From the NCBI GenBank assembly GCA_937906165.1, contig CALCYA010000142.1, positions 1 to 40,892 on the forward strand: DNA of 40,892 nt. The letters are read 5' to 3'. A program made the position numbers and the translations under genes. This DNA comes from an uncultured Bacteroidales bacterium (lineage in GTDB: Bacteria > Bacteroidota > Bacteroidia > Bacteroidales > Bacteroidaceae). Under the pieces are notes generated by a model, which ran no database searches, had not been told where the DNA came from, and was given only the letters and a program-made list of their open reading frames with translations. This document shows positions 8,240 through 17,122 of this stretch, in pieces (position 1 is the first letter of the stretch; each line of letters begins with the position of its first letter).

Positions 8240-10726
8240 TTACATCTCTCCCATTCCGCCGTCCATGTCCTCATATCCGCTGCTCGGCATCTCCTGCTGT
8301 TTGCGTTTGGGCATCTGTGCCTTCATGTTACCGAAGCTGTAGGTTAGTGTTATGCCGAATGTGCGGCCACCGCGTGAGCTCTCCGAGTCGCGTGTGAAGA
8401 AATCGTTCTTTGTGACGCTGTGCCAGCCGCGTGAGTCGAGAAGGTCTCGTGCGTTCACGCTGATGCTCCAGTTCTTGTTGAACATCTTGCGAAGTCCAAG
8501 GTCGAGCGAGTAGCTTGGCTCGCGGTGTCCCTGAGCTACTATTCTCTTTGCATTGTAACGGCCGGTGAGCTGCATCGTGACACTCCAGGGGAGTATTACG
8601 CTTGCTGTCATTCGCGCGTTCCATGAGAAGTTCTCGTCGGCCTCGCCTGTAATCATCTGGTTGTTGATGATGTACTTGAAGTCGTCGAGCTTGTAGTAGA
8701 AGAAATTCAAGGTCGTTGTGAGGTCAAGTATCTTGAAGAGTCTGTTCTTGCCGACAATCTCAAGACCTGCCGACTGTGTGCTTGCCACATTCTCGTTTGT
8801 GGTGTAGATGACACGGCCTTCGCTGTAGCTTATGCGCTCGATGACATCCTCTGTTGTACGGTAGTAACTTGAGATTGAGAGAGTGTGGTTCTTCCAACTC
8901 TTCAGGTAGTTGAGCTCGTATGCGTTAGAGTACTCCGGTGTAAGGTTGGGGTTACCGAATGAGATGTTCGTGGAGTCGCTGATGTTCTGGAAACTGTTGA
9001 GCTGTCCTCCCCAGGGACGGCGCAGACGGCGTGTATAGTTGACCTGGATCTCCTGGCCTTCACTTATCTCGTAGCTGAGGAACGCGCTCGGGAACAGCTT
9101 GAAGAAATCCTTGCTTGTGAAGCCCGGAATATCTCCGTTCTGCTCCTGTGCATAGCCGTATGAACGTGTCTTTACATTCCACTGCTCGGCACGCAGGCCC
9201 ACCTGGTAGCCCAACTTGCCTATGCGGCCCGAGTATGTGGCATACAGCGCGTGTGTCTGCTGCTTGTAGCGGAACTTGTTATAGAGTCCCTGGTCAAGCA
9301 CGGTGTGTGCCTCGTCGGTGTAAGTGATGACGGGGCTGTTGTCGTCCGAGAAGTCGCCTTTGTAACCGGCCTCGATGCGGTGGTTGTCGTTTATCTTGTA
9401 CTCGTAGTCGAGCTTTATTTCGGTATTGCTGTTCTTGTTCTCGCCATCCTGGAACTGGTAGCTATTGTGGGTTACAGGATTGTCGCCCAGAATTTCGGTA
9501 GTTTGCGTGTATGTGGCGTCACGTTTCTGTGTCCACTCGTGGTGTCCCACCGAGAGGTCTATGAAGTGTGTGTCGCTCCAACGGTGTGTGTAACCCATCT
9601 CCACGTTGTACATGCGTGGTGTTCCTTCCTGTGATGTGCGGCGGTCTGTACGGCGGTTCGGGTCACCGAATGTGCCGTCGGCATTCACCGCTCCGCTCTC
9701 GCTTGTGACACGGTTATTGTGCTTGCCGCCACCGAACATTCCCATGAGGTTTCCGTAGAACTCGTCCTTCTCGGTGAAGCGCCATGTGAATCCTGCGCGT
9801 CCGAAGATGTTGTTGGGGTTGTGGTCGCCGGTACTCTTCTGCTGCTGGTAGCTGTTGTATGGCTCGCCAACGTATTCTGTAGTGGTAGTACCTTCGTTTT
9901 CGAACTTCATGTTGCGGTAGTTGAGTCCGCCGTATGCGTCGAACTTGCCGCTGCTGAAATTCACGTTGACTCCGGCATTGTAACCGCCTTTCGAGTCGCC
10001 GCCGGCCTGTGCGCTGCCGTAGTAGCCTGCCTTGCGGTCACGCTTGAGGATGATATTGATGATACCTGCTGTTCCCTCGGGAGAGTGCTTTGCCGATGGG
10101 TTGGTGATTACCTCAATCTTCTCTATTGATCCGGCCGGCATCTGCTGAAGTATGTCGCCCTGGTTGTCGGCTGTGAGTCCGCTCGCCTTGCCGTTGATCC
10201 ATATTGTGACGCTCTCGCTGCCACGCAGTGAAACGACACCTTCGTTGTCAACCTCCACGGACGGTATGTCCACAAGCACATCGCTTGCCGAACCGCCTGT
10301 CGAGGCAATGCTCTGGTCCACCGTGAAGACACGCTTGTCTATCTCGAAACTCATCTGTGAACGCTGCTCTGTGACAACCACCTCCTTGAGCATCTTCTTG
10401 TCGCTCTTGAGGGTTATGCGTCCCAGGTCAATCTTGCTCTTTGATGATGTGATGTTCACCTTGCGGCTGTCGCTGAGGTAACCCACGAAGGTGAATTGTA
10501 CGGTGTAACGTCCCTCCTTGAGGTCGCCGATTCTGAATGTACCGTTGTCGTCCGATGTACAACCGGCTGTCGGAGCTGTTGCTCCTTCGGGGGTGACTGC
10601 TACGGTCACGAAGCCTAACGGCTCGCCATTCTCGCCGTCGATCATCTTTCCGCTGATGCTGCCCGATACCTGCGCAAGCAGTGCCATAGGCAACATGAGC
10701 ATAAGTGTAAGTAGTGCTTTCTTCAT
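8240..10726 (-). CDS. TonB-dependent receptor with carboxypeptidase-regulatory domain (outer membrane beta-barrel family), no SusD partner
   Basis: An 828-residue outer-membrane receptor. The start is the ATG at 10724-10726 (MKKALLTLMLMLPMALLAQ), a clean signal peptide cleaved near AQ-VSG; the longer in-frame start would put 23 residues before it. Next is a carboxypeptidase-D regulatory-like domain (GSISGKMIDGENGEPLGFVT, to about residue 105), a plug with MLKEVVVTEQRSQMSFEIDK and EKIEVITNPSAKHSPEGTAG, then a long barrel that resembles the OMP_b-brl_3 family rather than SusC. The barrel seems to end at FGITLTYSFGN; a 25-residue Met/Glu/Gly-rich tail (MKAQMPKRKQQ... GGMGEM) follows, unusual for a protein expected to end with a barrel strand. 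It sits 101 bp after the efflux operon but has its own promoter-like site. Ligand unknown: siderophore, peptide or metal are possible. Confidence 0.9.
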   Translation of the reverse strand: MKKALLTLMLMLPMALLAQVSGSISGKMIDGENGEPLGFVTVAVTPEGATAPTAGCTSDDNGTFRIGDLKEGRYTVQFTFVGYLSDSRKVNITSSKSKIDLGRITLKSDKKMLKEVVVTEQRSQMSFEIDKRVFTVDQSIASTGGSASDVLVDIPSVEVDNEGVVSLRGSESVTIWINGKASGLTADNQGDILQQMPAGSIEKIEVITNPSAKHSPEGTAGIINIILKRDRKAGYYGSAQAGGDSKGGYNAGVNVNFSSGKFDAYGGLNYRNMKFENEGTTTTEYVGEPYNSYQQQKSTGDHNPNNIFGRAGFTWRFTEKDEFYGNLMGMFGGGKHNNRVTSESGAVNADGTFGDPNRRTDRRTSQEGTPRMYNVEMGYTHRWSDTHFIDLSVGHHEWTQKRDATYTQTTEILGDNPVTHNSYQFQDGENKNSNTEIKLDYEYKINDNHRIEAGYKGDFSDDNSPVITYTDEAHTVLDQGLYNKFRYKQQTHALYATYSGRIGKLGYQVGLRAEQWNVKTRSYGYAQEQNGDIPGFTSKDFFKLFPSAFLSYEISEGQEIQVNYTRRLRRPWGGQLNSFQNISDSTNISFGNPNLTPEYSNAYELNYLKSWKNHTLSISSYYRTTEDVIERISYSEGRVIYTTNENVASTQSAGLEIVGKNRLFKILDLTTTLNFFYYKLDDFKYIINNQMITGEADENFSWNARMTASVILPWSVTMQLTGRYNAKRIVAQGHREPSYSLDLGLRKMFNKNWSISVNARDLLDSRGWHSVTKNDFFTRDSESSRGGRTFGITLTYSFGNMKAQMPKRKQQEMPSSGYEDMDGGMGEM

Positions 10727-10792
10727 TATATAATATCTCGTTTTTATTCTATACAGGATAAAGACAGATGATAGTCTGTACATTTGCGGGCG

Positions 10793-10800
10793 CAAAGGTA
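10793..10800 (-). promoter_or_regulatory. Probable -7 promoter element for the 8240-10726 receptor gene
   Basis: On the minus strand TACCTTTG matches TAnnTTTG exactly, about 67 bp before the receptor start codon. No TTTG-like -33 element is visible at 19-21 bp, so the match may be weak or depend on another factor. It suggests that the receptor is transcribed apart from the efflux operon. Confidence 0.5.
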
Positions 10801-10827
10801 CAATTAAAATTTGATTGTTAAATATAT

Positions 10828-12144
10828 TTACTTAAGATAGTTTGATGCGTCGCCCGAAATCTGCAGCAAGGATATCTCGCACAGCTTTGTCTGGTACTCC
10901 ACGGAAATCAGGCGCTCCTCGGCATCGAGGAGGCTCTTCTGTGCCTCGCGCATTTCAATACCTGAAATGTCACCGAGCATGTAACGCTCTTTCGCAATCT
11001 CGTGGTTCTCGCGTGCAGTCACAACATTCTGTTTCTCAAGGTTCAGCAGCTGTATGTTGTTCCTGTAGGCCTGCCACAGGTTGCCCAGCTCTGCCTTGAG
11101 GGCAAGTTCAAGCTGGTTGCGTTGCAGTTCGGCATTGGCAATCTCTATCTTCGCATTGCGCTTTTCGCGTCGGCGGTTGCCGTCCCACAGGTTGAACCCT
11201 ACAGTGACACCGGCACTGCCGCCCCAGTTGCTGCGGCGTGTGTAGCTGTTGGTGTCATACTTGTTGAACGAGTAGTCATATCCGGCGTTGAGCCTTACGT
11301 ATGGGTAGTTGCGTGAGAGCACCTTCTTGTAGTCGAGCTGTGCCATTGTGTTGTTCTGCTCGGCATACAAAAGTTCCGCATTGTGTTGCAACATTTTGTT
11401 CCAAAGGTCGTTGAACAGGAATGTGGTGTCGGCAACGATGTCTGTTTCCGCAGTCTCGATGGGGGTGTACACCTCCTCTATTGCCATCAGCTCGTTGAGG
11501 GCTATTCGGGAGGTGAGCACAATCTCCTGCTGTTTGATATATTGCGCACTGTCGGCGTTGAAGTCCACTTTTGCCTGCTGGTAGTCGAGGCGCGAGAAGT
11601 TACCGATGTTGTAACGTTCTTCAACAATGCGAAGCCTCTCTTTGGACAGCCGCACGGCATAGTAGTAGTTTGCCAATCTCAACTTCTGCTGTATGAAGTT
11701 GTAGTATTCGGCGGTAAGATTGGCGATGAAGTCCTCTATTGTGATACGGGTGTTTGTCTCTCCCATTCTCTCAAGTTCCTTCAATTGCTTGTAGTTGGTG
11801 CTTATGTTGAATCCGTCGAATATTGTCCAGCTGAGCCCTATGCCCGCATTGAGTCCCTGGTCCAGGGAGTTGCGTACCTCCTGCGTCTCGCCTGTAGAGC
11901 GCATCTTGCTGTCGCTGCTCGAGAGGCTCGCGTTGTAGCCTGCGTTGATGTCAAGGCTGGGCAGGTAGCCTGCATTCGCCAGCGTGGCATTGTTGTGCGC
12001 AATCTGCTCTTTGTTGCGGCTTATGCGCAGTGAGTAGTTGTTCTCAAGTCCCTTTATCAGGCACTCCTGCAGTGTCAGCTTCTGTGCCGATGCTCCTGTG
12101 GTCATCGCCATCAAGGCGGCTATTGTAAAAAGTATCTTTCTCAT
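10828..12144 (-). CDS. TolC-family outer-membrane channel of the RND efflux operon
   Basis: A 438-residue outer-membrane efflux protein, the exit duct of the tripartite pump. It has a signal peptide (MRKILFTIAALMAMTTGASA) followed by two OEP repeats rich in long helices: LTLQECLIKGLENNYSLRIS begins the first, and LDYKKVLSRNYPYVRLNAGY marks the second. The C-terminal coiled-coil part contains LALKAELGNLWQAYRNNIQL and GISGIEMREAQKSLLDAEERL-type sequence. Length is normal for the family. Its ATG overlaps the stop codon of the pump gene in an ATGA arrangement (12141-12144), so the two are translationally coupled. It is the last gene of the operon. Confidence 0.93.
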   Translation of the reverse strand: MRKILFTIAALMAMTTGASAQKLTLQECLIKGLENNYSLRISRNKEQIAHNNATLANAGYLPSLDINAGYNASLSSSDSKMRSTGETQEVRNSLDQGLNAGIGLSWTIFDGFNISTNYKQLKELERMGETNTRITIEDFIANLTAEYYNFIQQKLRLANYYYAVRLSKERLRIVEERYNIGNFSRLDYQQAKVDFNADSAQYIKQQEIVLTSRIALNELMAIEEVYTPIETAETDIVADTTFLFNDLWNKMLQHNAELLYAEQNNTMAQLDYKKVLSRNYPYVRLNAGYDYSFNKYDTNSYTRRSNWGGSAGVTVGFNLWDGNRRREKRNAKIEIANAELQRNQLELALKAELGNLWQAYRNNIQLLNLEKQNVVTARENHEIAKERYMLGDISGIEMREAQKSLLDAEERLISVEYQTKLCEISLLQISGDASNYLK

Positions 12145-15100
12145 ACTGTCTCCTCCTCCTGTTTGCGTTCGGTAGAAATGTAACTGTAGATTGCTGGTAC
12201 GATGTACATTGTGAGGAATGTCGAAACAAGCATTCCGCCCACTACTGCTGTACCCATCGCTATTCTCTGGTTGGCACCCTCGCCGTTTGCTATGGCAAGC
12301 GGCAATAGACCGAGGATGGTCGACACGCTTGTCATCAGGATTGGGCGCAGACGCTGCAATGACGCGCTTCGGATGGCATCCATCTTGCTCTCGCCGCTCT
12401 CCTGCTTTTGGTTGGCGAACTCCACGATAAGGATACCGTTCTTTGCTACAAGACCGATGAGCATGATGATGCCGATCTGGCTGAAGATGTTCATGGTTAT
12501 GTCACCGAAATACATGAATATGAGTGCTCCGGCAATGGCCAAAGGCACGGTGAGCATGATTGTGAACGGGTCCTTGAAGCTCTCGAACTGCGCGGCAAGG
12601 ATAAGGTAGATGAGCACCAGTGCAAGGATGAACGCGAACATGAGGCTTGATGAACTCTCGCGGAACTCCTTTGAGTCACCTGCGAGGGCTGTGCGGAACG
12701 TGTCGTCAAGAACCTCCTCGGCAATCTTGTCCATCTCGTCAAGGCCGTCACCTATGGTCTTGCCCTCGGCAAGTCCTGCCGATACGGTGGCCGACAGGAA
12801 ACGGTTGTAGTGGTAGAGCTTGGGCGGCGCCACGCTCTCTATGAATTCCACAAGGTTGTCAAGCTGGACCATCTCGCCCTGGTCGTTGCGTATGTAAATG
12901 GATTTCACGCCTGTGGGGGTGTTGCGCTGCTGGCGGTTTACTTGGCCGATAATCTCGTACTGTTTGCCGTTCATGTAGAAATAGCCCATACGCTGTCCGC
13001 TGAGGCCATACTGCAATGTCTCGGCAACGTCGCGTACGCTTGTCCCCATGCTGCCAGCCTTGTCGCGGTTGATGTTCACCCTCACCTCGGGGCTGCTGAA
13101 CTTGAGGTCCACATCGGCCATCTTGAAGGTTGGGTTGTCGTGTACGCGGCTCAGGAATTCCGGCAGCACCTTCTGTAGCTTCTCGATGCTTGTCGCCTGG
13201 ATTACATACTGTACCGGCATGCTTCCTCGGCGTCCGCCGAACGATGACTGTTGCTGTACAAAGGCACGTGCCTTTGTCTTCTTGCTTACGGCTGCTGTCA
13301 GTTTCTCGGCAACCTCCATCTGTGTATAGTCTCGCTCGCTGATATCCTTGAGGCTGATGGTTATGTTACCGCTGTTGCTTGATACACGGGCTGTTACCGA
13401 TTGTGCGTCGGGTACGATGGAGTCTACAAGAGCATTTATCTCCTCGGTGTAGTCGCGCATGAACTCATAGCTCACTCCCTCGGCACCGCGGGTGTTCACG
13501 GTAATCCTCGAGCGGTCTTCCATTGGTGCCATCTCTGCAGGAATCTCTCCCCACAGGAACCAGATGAGCACGAACATTAGGATTGATACCGGTATTGAGA
13601 CCCAACGCACCTTCATGAATGCGTCGAGTGACTTGCTGTATATGTTGTTAAGCCCCTCGAAGAACGGCTCTGTCTTGCGGTAGAACCATTTTTGCTCCTT
13701 GCGCCTCTTGAGCAGTTTTGTAGCGAGCATCGGGGTAAAGGTAAGTGCTGCAAAAGAGGATATTATCACAGAGCCCGCTACCACAAAACTGAACTCACGG
13801 AACAGACGTCCGCTGGTACCCTCCATGAACACAATGGGCAAGAACACTGCAACAAGTGTCACAGTGGTGGAGATGACTGCAAAGAAAATCTCCTTTGAGC
13901 CCTCGATGCCGGCCTTGAAGGGGTTCATGCCTCTCTCTATTCTGATATATATGTTCTCGGTCATCACAATGGCATCATCCACAACAAGACCCACCGAGAG
14001 TACCACGGCAAGCATGGTCAGCACGTTTATGGAGAATCCTGCCACGTACATCACAAAGAATGCGCCTATGAGTGAAACGGGGATAACGATACAAGGGATA
14101 AGTGTCACGCGCCAGTCGCGCAGGAACAGGAAGATGATGATGATCACCAGCACGAATGCCTCGTACACAGTGTTCTTCACCTCGTCGATTGATGCGCGGA
14201 TGAACCTGGTGTTGTCGAAACCGTAAGAGTATTGTATATCCTCGGGAAGGTCCTTCTGCATCTGCTCCATACGCTGGTATACGGCATCGGCAATCTCAAT
14301 GTGGTTGGCACCCGGCTGCGGAACAACTACCACACCCACCATGGGCACACCATTCATCTTCATGTAGCTCTTGAGGTCGGCAGGGCCAAGCTCAGCTTGT
14401 CCTATGTCTCGTATGCGCACGATGTTGCCGTCCTTCTCCTTGACTATAATGTTGTTGAACTCCTGTGCTGTATGCATCTGTCCCATAGTGCGTAGGGTAA
14501 GCTCCACACTGTTGCCCTCGATGCTTCCCGACGGCAGCTCCACATTCTCGCTTGTGATGGTGTTCCTTATGTCCACCGGGGTAATGCCGTATGCGGCCAT
14601 CTTTACAGGGTCGAGCCATATGCGCATGGAGTAGCGTTTCTCTCCCCATATCTGTACGCTGCTCACGTCAGGGATGGTCTGCAGCTGCTCCTTCACGGTG
14701 AGGTCGGCAATCTCGCTTATCTCGAGCAATGAGCGGCTGTCGCTCTGTATGGCAACCATAAGGATAGGCATTGCGTCAGCGTCGGCCTTTGAAACAGTCG
14801 GTGGGTCGCAGTCGCGCGGCAGGTATCTCTGCGCACGTGAAACCTTGTCGCGCACGTCGTTGGCAGCGGTCTCAAGGTCTACCGACAGGTCAAACTCCAC
14901 GGTTATGCGGCACATACCCTGCTGGCTTGTACTGGTGAGCGAGCGTATGCCCGGGATACCGTTGATGTTCTGCTCCAGTGGTTCTGTTATCTGGCTCTCG
15001 ATGACCTCGGCGTTGGCACCTGCGTAGCTACAGGTGACAGAGATTATCGGGTTGTCCACCGACGGGTATTCACGTACACCCAATGTGATGTAACCGATGG

Positions 15101-15176
15101 CACCGAAGAGCAATATGATGATTGTCAGTACGGTGGCAAGCACCGGACGACGTATACTGAGTTCCGAAATGTTCAT
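12141..15176 (-). CDS. RND-family efflux pump, AcrB/HAE1 type
   Basis: A 1011-residue inner-membrane proton-driven drug/hydrophobe exporter. It starts MNISELSIRRPVLATVLTII, the first transmembrane helix; a long periplasmic loop follows, then the TM2-6 bundle. Asp400-Asp401 in VGLVVDDAIVMTENI are the proton-relay pair equivalent to AcrB Asp407/408. The second half repeats the fold, with FILALVLIYLILAAQFESF and the conserved GLVAKNGILIVEFANQ. The duplicated 12-TM layout and length are as expected. It follows the adaptor gene by 18 bp and overlaps the TolC gene by 4 bp. No regulator lies in the operon, so control is from elsewhere or weakly constitutive. Specificity cannot be read from sequence. 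Confidence 0.95.
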   Translation of the reverse strand: MNISELSIRRPVLATVLTIIILLFGAIGYITLGVREYPSVDNPIISVTCSYAGANAEVIESQITEPLEQNINGIPGIRSLTSTSQQGMCRITVEFDLSVDLETAANDVRDKVSRAQRYLPRDCDPPTVSKADADAMPILMVAIQSDSRSLLEISEIADLTVKEQLQTIPDVSSVQIWGEKRYSMRIWLDPVKMAAYGITPVDIRNTITSENVELPSGSIEGNSVELTLRTMGQMHTAQEFNNIIVKEKDGNIVRIRDIGQAELGPADLKSYMKMNGVPMVGVVVVPQPGANHIEIADAVYQRMEQMQKDLPEDIQYSYGFDNTRFIRASIDEVKNTVYEAFVLVIIIIFLFLRDWRVTLIPCIVIPVSLIGAFFVMYVAGFSINVLTMLAVVLSVGLVVDDAIVMTENIYIRIERGMNPFKAGIEGSKEIFFAVISTTVTLVAVFLPIVFMEGTSGRLFREFSFVVAGSVIISSFAALTFTPMLATKLLKRRKEQKWFYRKTEPFFEGLNNIYSKSLDAFMKVRWVSIPVSILMFVLIWFLWGEIPAEMAPMEDRSRITVNTRGAEGVSYEFMRDYTEEINALVDSIVPDAQSVTARVSSNSGNITISLKDISERDYTQMEVAEKLTAAVSKKTKARAFVQQQSSFGGRRGSMPVQYVIQATSIEKLQKVLPEFLSRVHDNPTFKMADVDLKFSSPEVRVNINRDKAGSMGTSVRDVAETLQYGLSGQRMGYFYMNGKQYEIIGQVNRQQRNTPTGVKSIYIRNDQGEMVQLDNLVEFIESVAPPKLYHYNRFLSATVSAGLAEGKTIGDGLDEMDKIAEEVLDDTFRTALAGDSKEFRESSSSLMFAFILALVLIYLILAAQFESFKDPFTIMLTVPLAIAGALIFMYFGDITMNIFSQIGIIMLIGLVAKNGILIVEFANQKQESGESKMDAIRSASLQRLRPILMTSVSTILGLLPLAIANGEGANQRIAMGTAVVGGMLVSTFLTMYIVPAIYSYISTERKQEEETV

Positions 15177-15194
15177 AACCTTCTCTTTTTTGTG

Positions 15195-16271
15195 TTATTG
15201 GAATGCTATGATGTTTACCGCAGAACCCTTGCGCAGCTGCAGTGTTCCTGATGTCAGGATTGTGTCGCCGAACTCAAGGCCCTTTACAATCTGTATCTCT
15301 GCGTCGGTACGGATTCCTGTCGCCACGTCAACAGGTTCGGCTTTGCCGTTGCGGTATACAAAGACCTTGCTTTTGCCCATCTCGGGGACGATGGCCTCGG
15401 CTGGTACTGCGATTGCATCGGGAATCTCCTTCTGTTTCAGACGTATGCCTGCATACTGGCCCGAAAGCAGTTCGCCGTTCTCGTTGGGATAGAGGGCACG
15501 TACAAGCAATGTGTGGGTCTCTGCGTCAAGGCTTGCTTCGGTGGCGTATACCTGTGCCTTGAAAGCCTCGAGCTTGCCGTCGACGCTGAACTCAAGGTTC
15601 GTGCCTTTCTTTACCTCACCGGCATAGCGCTCGGGAACAGAGAACTCAACCTTTATGGGGGTAACCGATGTCAACTTTGCCACAACGGTTGTGGGTGAAG
15701 CGAATGAACCTACACTCACCTGACGCAAACCGATGATGCCGTCGAACGGGGCGCGGAGCTCGGTGAGCTCAATCTGTGCCTTTGTCTTGTCTATGTCAGC
15801 GTTGAGTGTCGCAAGTTCGGTCTTCACAATCTCCAGAGCCTCCTTACTTACCGCATCACGCTGCAACAGCGTGCTCTGGCGGTATACTCGCTCCTGGGCA
15901 AGTGGAACCTGTGCCTCAAGACGTGCCAGCTGTGCCTGCAGCTCGGCGTCGTTTACCTTGGCAAGCAGTGTGCCTTTCTTTACGTGGCTGCCCTCCTTGA
16001 AGAAAATGTCGGTAATCTTACCCGATGTCTCGAATGAGAGCTGTACCTCCTCGTCGGGTACAAGGCGTCCGATAATGGGAATTTCGTCGGTGAGCAGCTG
16101 TGGCGCAATCACTTTCGCATACACGTCAAGACTCTTCTTTTTTGTGCTTTTGGGCATTGCATCCGCCTCTGTCAGTTCTTCGTTCTCTTTTGGCATGAGC
16201 TGGTAATATCCGAATATTCCGCAGCCTGCAATCAGGAGGGCTACCAGGCCCCATTTCAGTTTGTTGTTCAT
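15195..16271 (-). CDS. Periplasmic adaptor (HlyD/AcrA-like membrane fusion protein) of the RND pump
   Basis: A 358-residue adaptor bridging pump and channel. I take the ATG at 16269-16271 (MNNKLKWGLVALLIAGCGIF), which begins a single N-terminal membrane segment; a Cys within it (IAGC) might be a lipidation site, but no classic lipobox is certain. The upstream in-frame start would add 22 basic residues. Domains: a half-lipoyl part with VQLSFETSGKITDIFFKEGS and VKKGTLLAKVNDAELQAQLA, a helical hairpin at ~125-190, the second lipoyl half LRAPFDGIIGLRQVSVGSF, a beta-barrel domain, and a membrane-proximal domain ending VVKG-like KGLEFGDTILTSGTLQLRKG. It is first in the operon, and its upstream region is shared with the divergent efp gene. 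Confidence 0.93.
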   Translation of the reverse strand: MNNKLKWGLVALLIAGCGIFGYYQLMPKENEELTEADAMPKSTKKKSLDVYAKVIAPQLLTDEIPIIGRLVPDEEVQLSFETSGKITDIFFKEGSHVKKGTLLAKVNDAELQAQLARLEAQVPLAQERVYRQSTLLQRDAVSKEALEIVKTELATLNADIDKTKAQIELTELRAPFDGIIGLRQVSVGSFASPTTVVAKLTSVTPIKVEFSVPERYAGEVKKGTNLEFSVDGKLEAFKAQVYATEASLDAETHTLLVRALYPNENGELLSGQYAGIRLKQKEIPDAIAVPAEAIVPEMGKSKVFVYRNGKAEPVDVATGIRTDAEIQIVKGLEFGDTILTSGTLQLRKGSAVNIIAFQ

Positions 16272-16324
16272 ATGTTTGTATTTTTTTTGTTTTTTCGCTC
16301 GAAAGGTAGCTTTTGGACAGAATG

Positions 16325-16332
16325 CAAAATTA
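16325..16332 (-). promoter_or_regulatory. Possible -7 element for the efflux operon
   Basis: On the minus strand TAATTTTG matches TAnnTTTG, about 54 bp before the adaptor start. No -33 TTTG is seen at the proper spacing. A second near match, TACCTTTC (16301-16308), lies closer to the gene. Neither is compelling; both sit in the AT-rich divergent region between the efflux operon and efp. Confidence 0.3.
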
Positions 16333-16437
16333 CTCAATTTATTAGATAATATAAAAGTGTAAAGGTTTAATTTAAATAAGTTTTTTATTTAATAAATATC
16401 AAAACGGCAGATAACGGCAATTAAAGTGCGTTAATAA

Positions 16438-16468
16438 TTGCTTTTTCTTCAACTTTTTACTACCTTTG
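16438..16468 (+). promoter_or_regulatory. Promoter of the efp-lpxH operon
   Basis: TTG at 16438-16440, a 20-bp spacer, then TACCTTTG at 16461-16468: a textbook Bacteroidales -33/-7 pair. Transcription should begin near 16475, giving a leader of about 63 nt. The leader contains the palindrome GAGACGTCTC (about 16481-16490). Confidence 0.75.
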
Positions 16469-16537
16469 CAAAAATTTGCGGAGACGTCTCTCTGTCTCGC
16501 TTAAAACAGCCAATATTAACAAAAAAAGAATATAGTT

Positions 16538-17104
16538 ATGATTAATGCTCAGGACATTAAAATCGGTACAGCTATCCGTATGGATGGCAAGTTGTATTTC
16601 TGCATCGACTTCTTGCACGTAAAGCCGGGTAAGGGCAACACCTTTATGCGTACAAAGCTCAAGGATGTTGTTGACGGCTATGTGTTGGAGCGTCGTTTCA
16701 ACATCGGTGAGAAGCTTGAGGATGTTCGCGTTGAGCGCCGTCCTTACCAGTATCTCTATCAGGAGGGTACCGACTACGTATTTATGAACAATGAGACATA
16801 TGAGCAGGTTAACATCTCTGCAGATCAGATCAACGGTGTTGCCTACATGAAGGAGGGTATGACACTCGAGGTTGTAACTGACGCATCAACCGAGACAATC
16901 CTCTTTGCCGATATGCCTGTAAAGGTTGTTCTTGCCATCACCTACACCGAGCCAGGTCTCAAGGGTGACACAGCAACAAACGCAACAAAGCCTGCTACTT
17001 TGGAGACAGGTGCCGAGATCCGCGTACCTCTCTTCATCAACGAGGGCGAGCTTGTTGAGGTTGACACACGTGACGGTTCTTACGTAGGTCGCGTAAAGGC
17101 ATAA
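16538..17104 (+). CDS. efp: Elongation factor P
   Basis: A 188-residue translation factor that binds between the P and E sites and relieves stalling at polyproline. The KOW-like N-terminal domain carries HVKPGKGNTFMRTKLKD, with Lys32 at the loop tip where EF-P is modified in other bacteria. The OB domains follow; FADMPVKVVLAITYTEPGLK and GDTATNATKPATLETGAEIRVP are family signatures, and the C-terminus DTRDGSYVGRVKA is canonical. Length is typical. It has its own good promoter and leads a plus-strand operon; the next gene begins 18 bp later. No EF-P modification enzyme is in the window. Confidence 0.98.
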   Translation: MINAQDIKIGTAIRMDGKLYFCIDFLHVKPGKGNTFMRTKLKDVVDGYVLERRFNIGEKLEDVRVERRPYQYLYQEGTDYVFMNNETYEQVNISADQINGVAYMKEGMTLEVVTDASTETILFADMPVKVVLAITYTEPGLKGDTATNATKPATLETGAEIRVPLFINEGELVEVDTRDGSYVGRVKA

Positions 17105-17122
17105 CTTCTAAAAAACAAAGAC

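Noticed and set aside
10828..16271. A specific drug or metal for the RND pump
   Set aside because: HAE1-type features are clear, but specificity residues cannot be judged and no regulator gives a hint.
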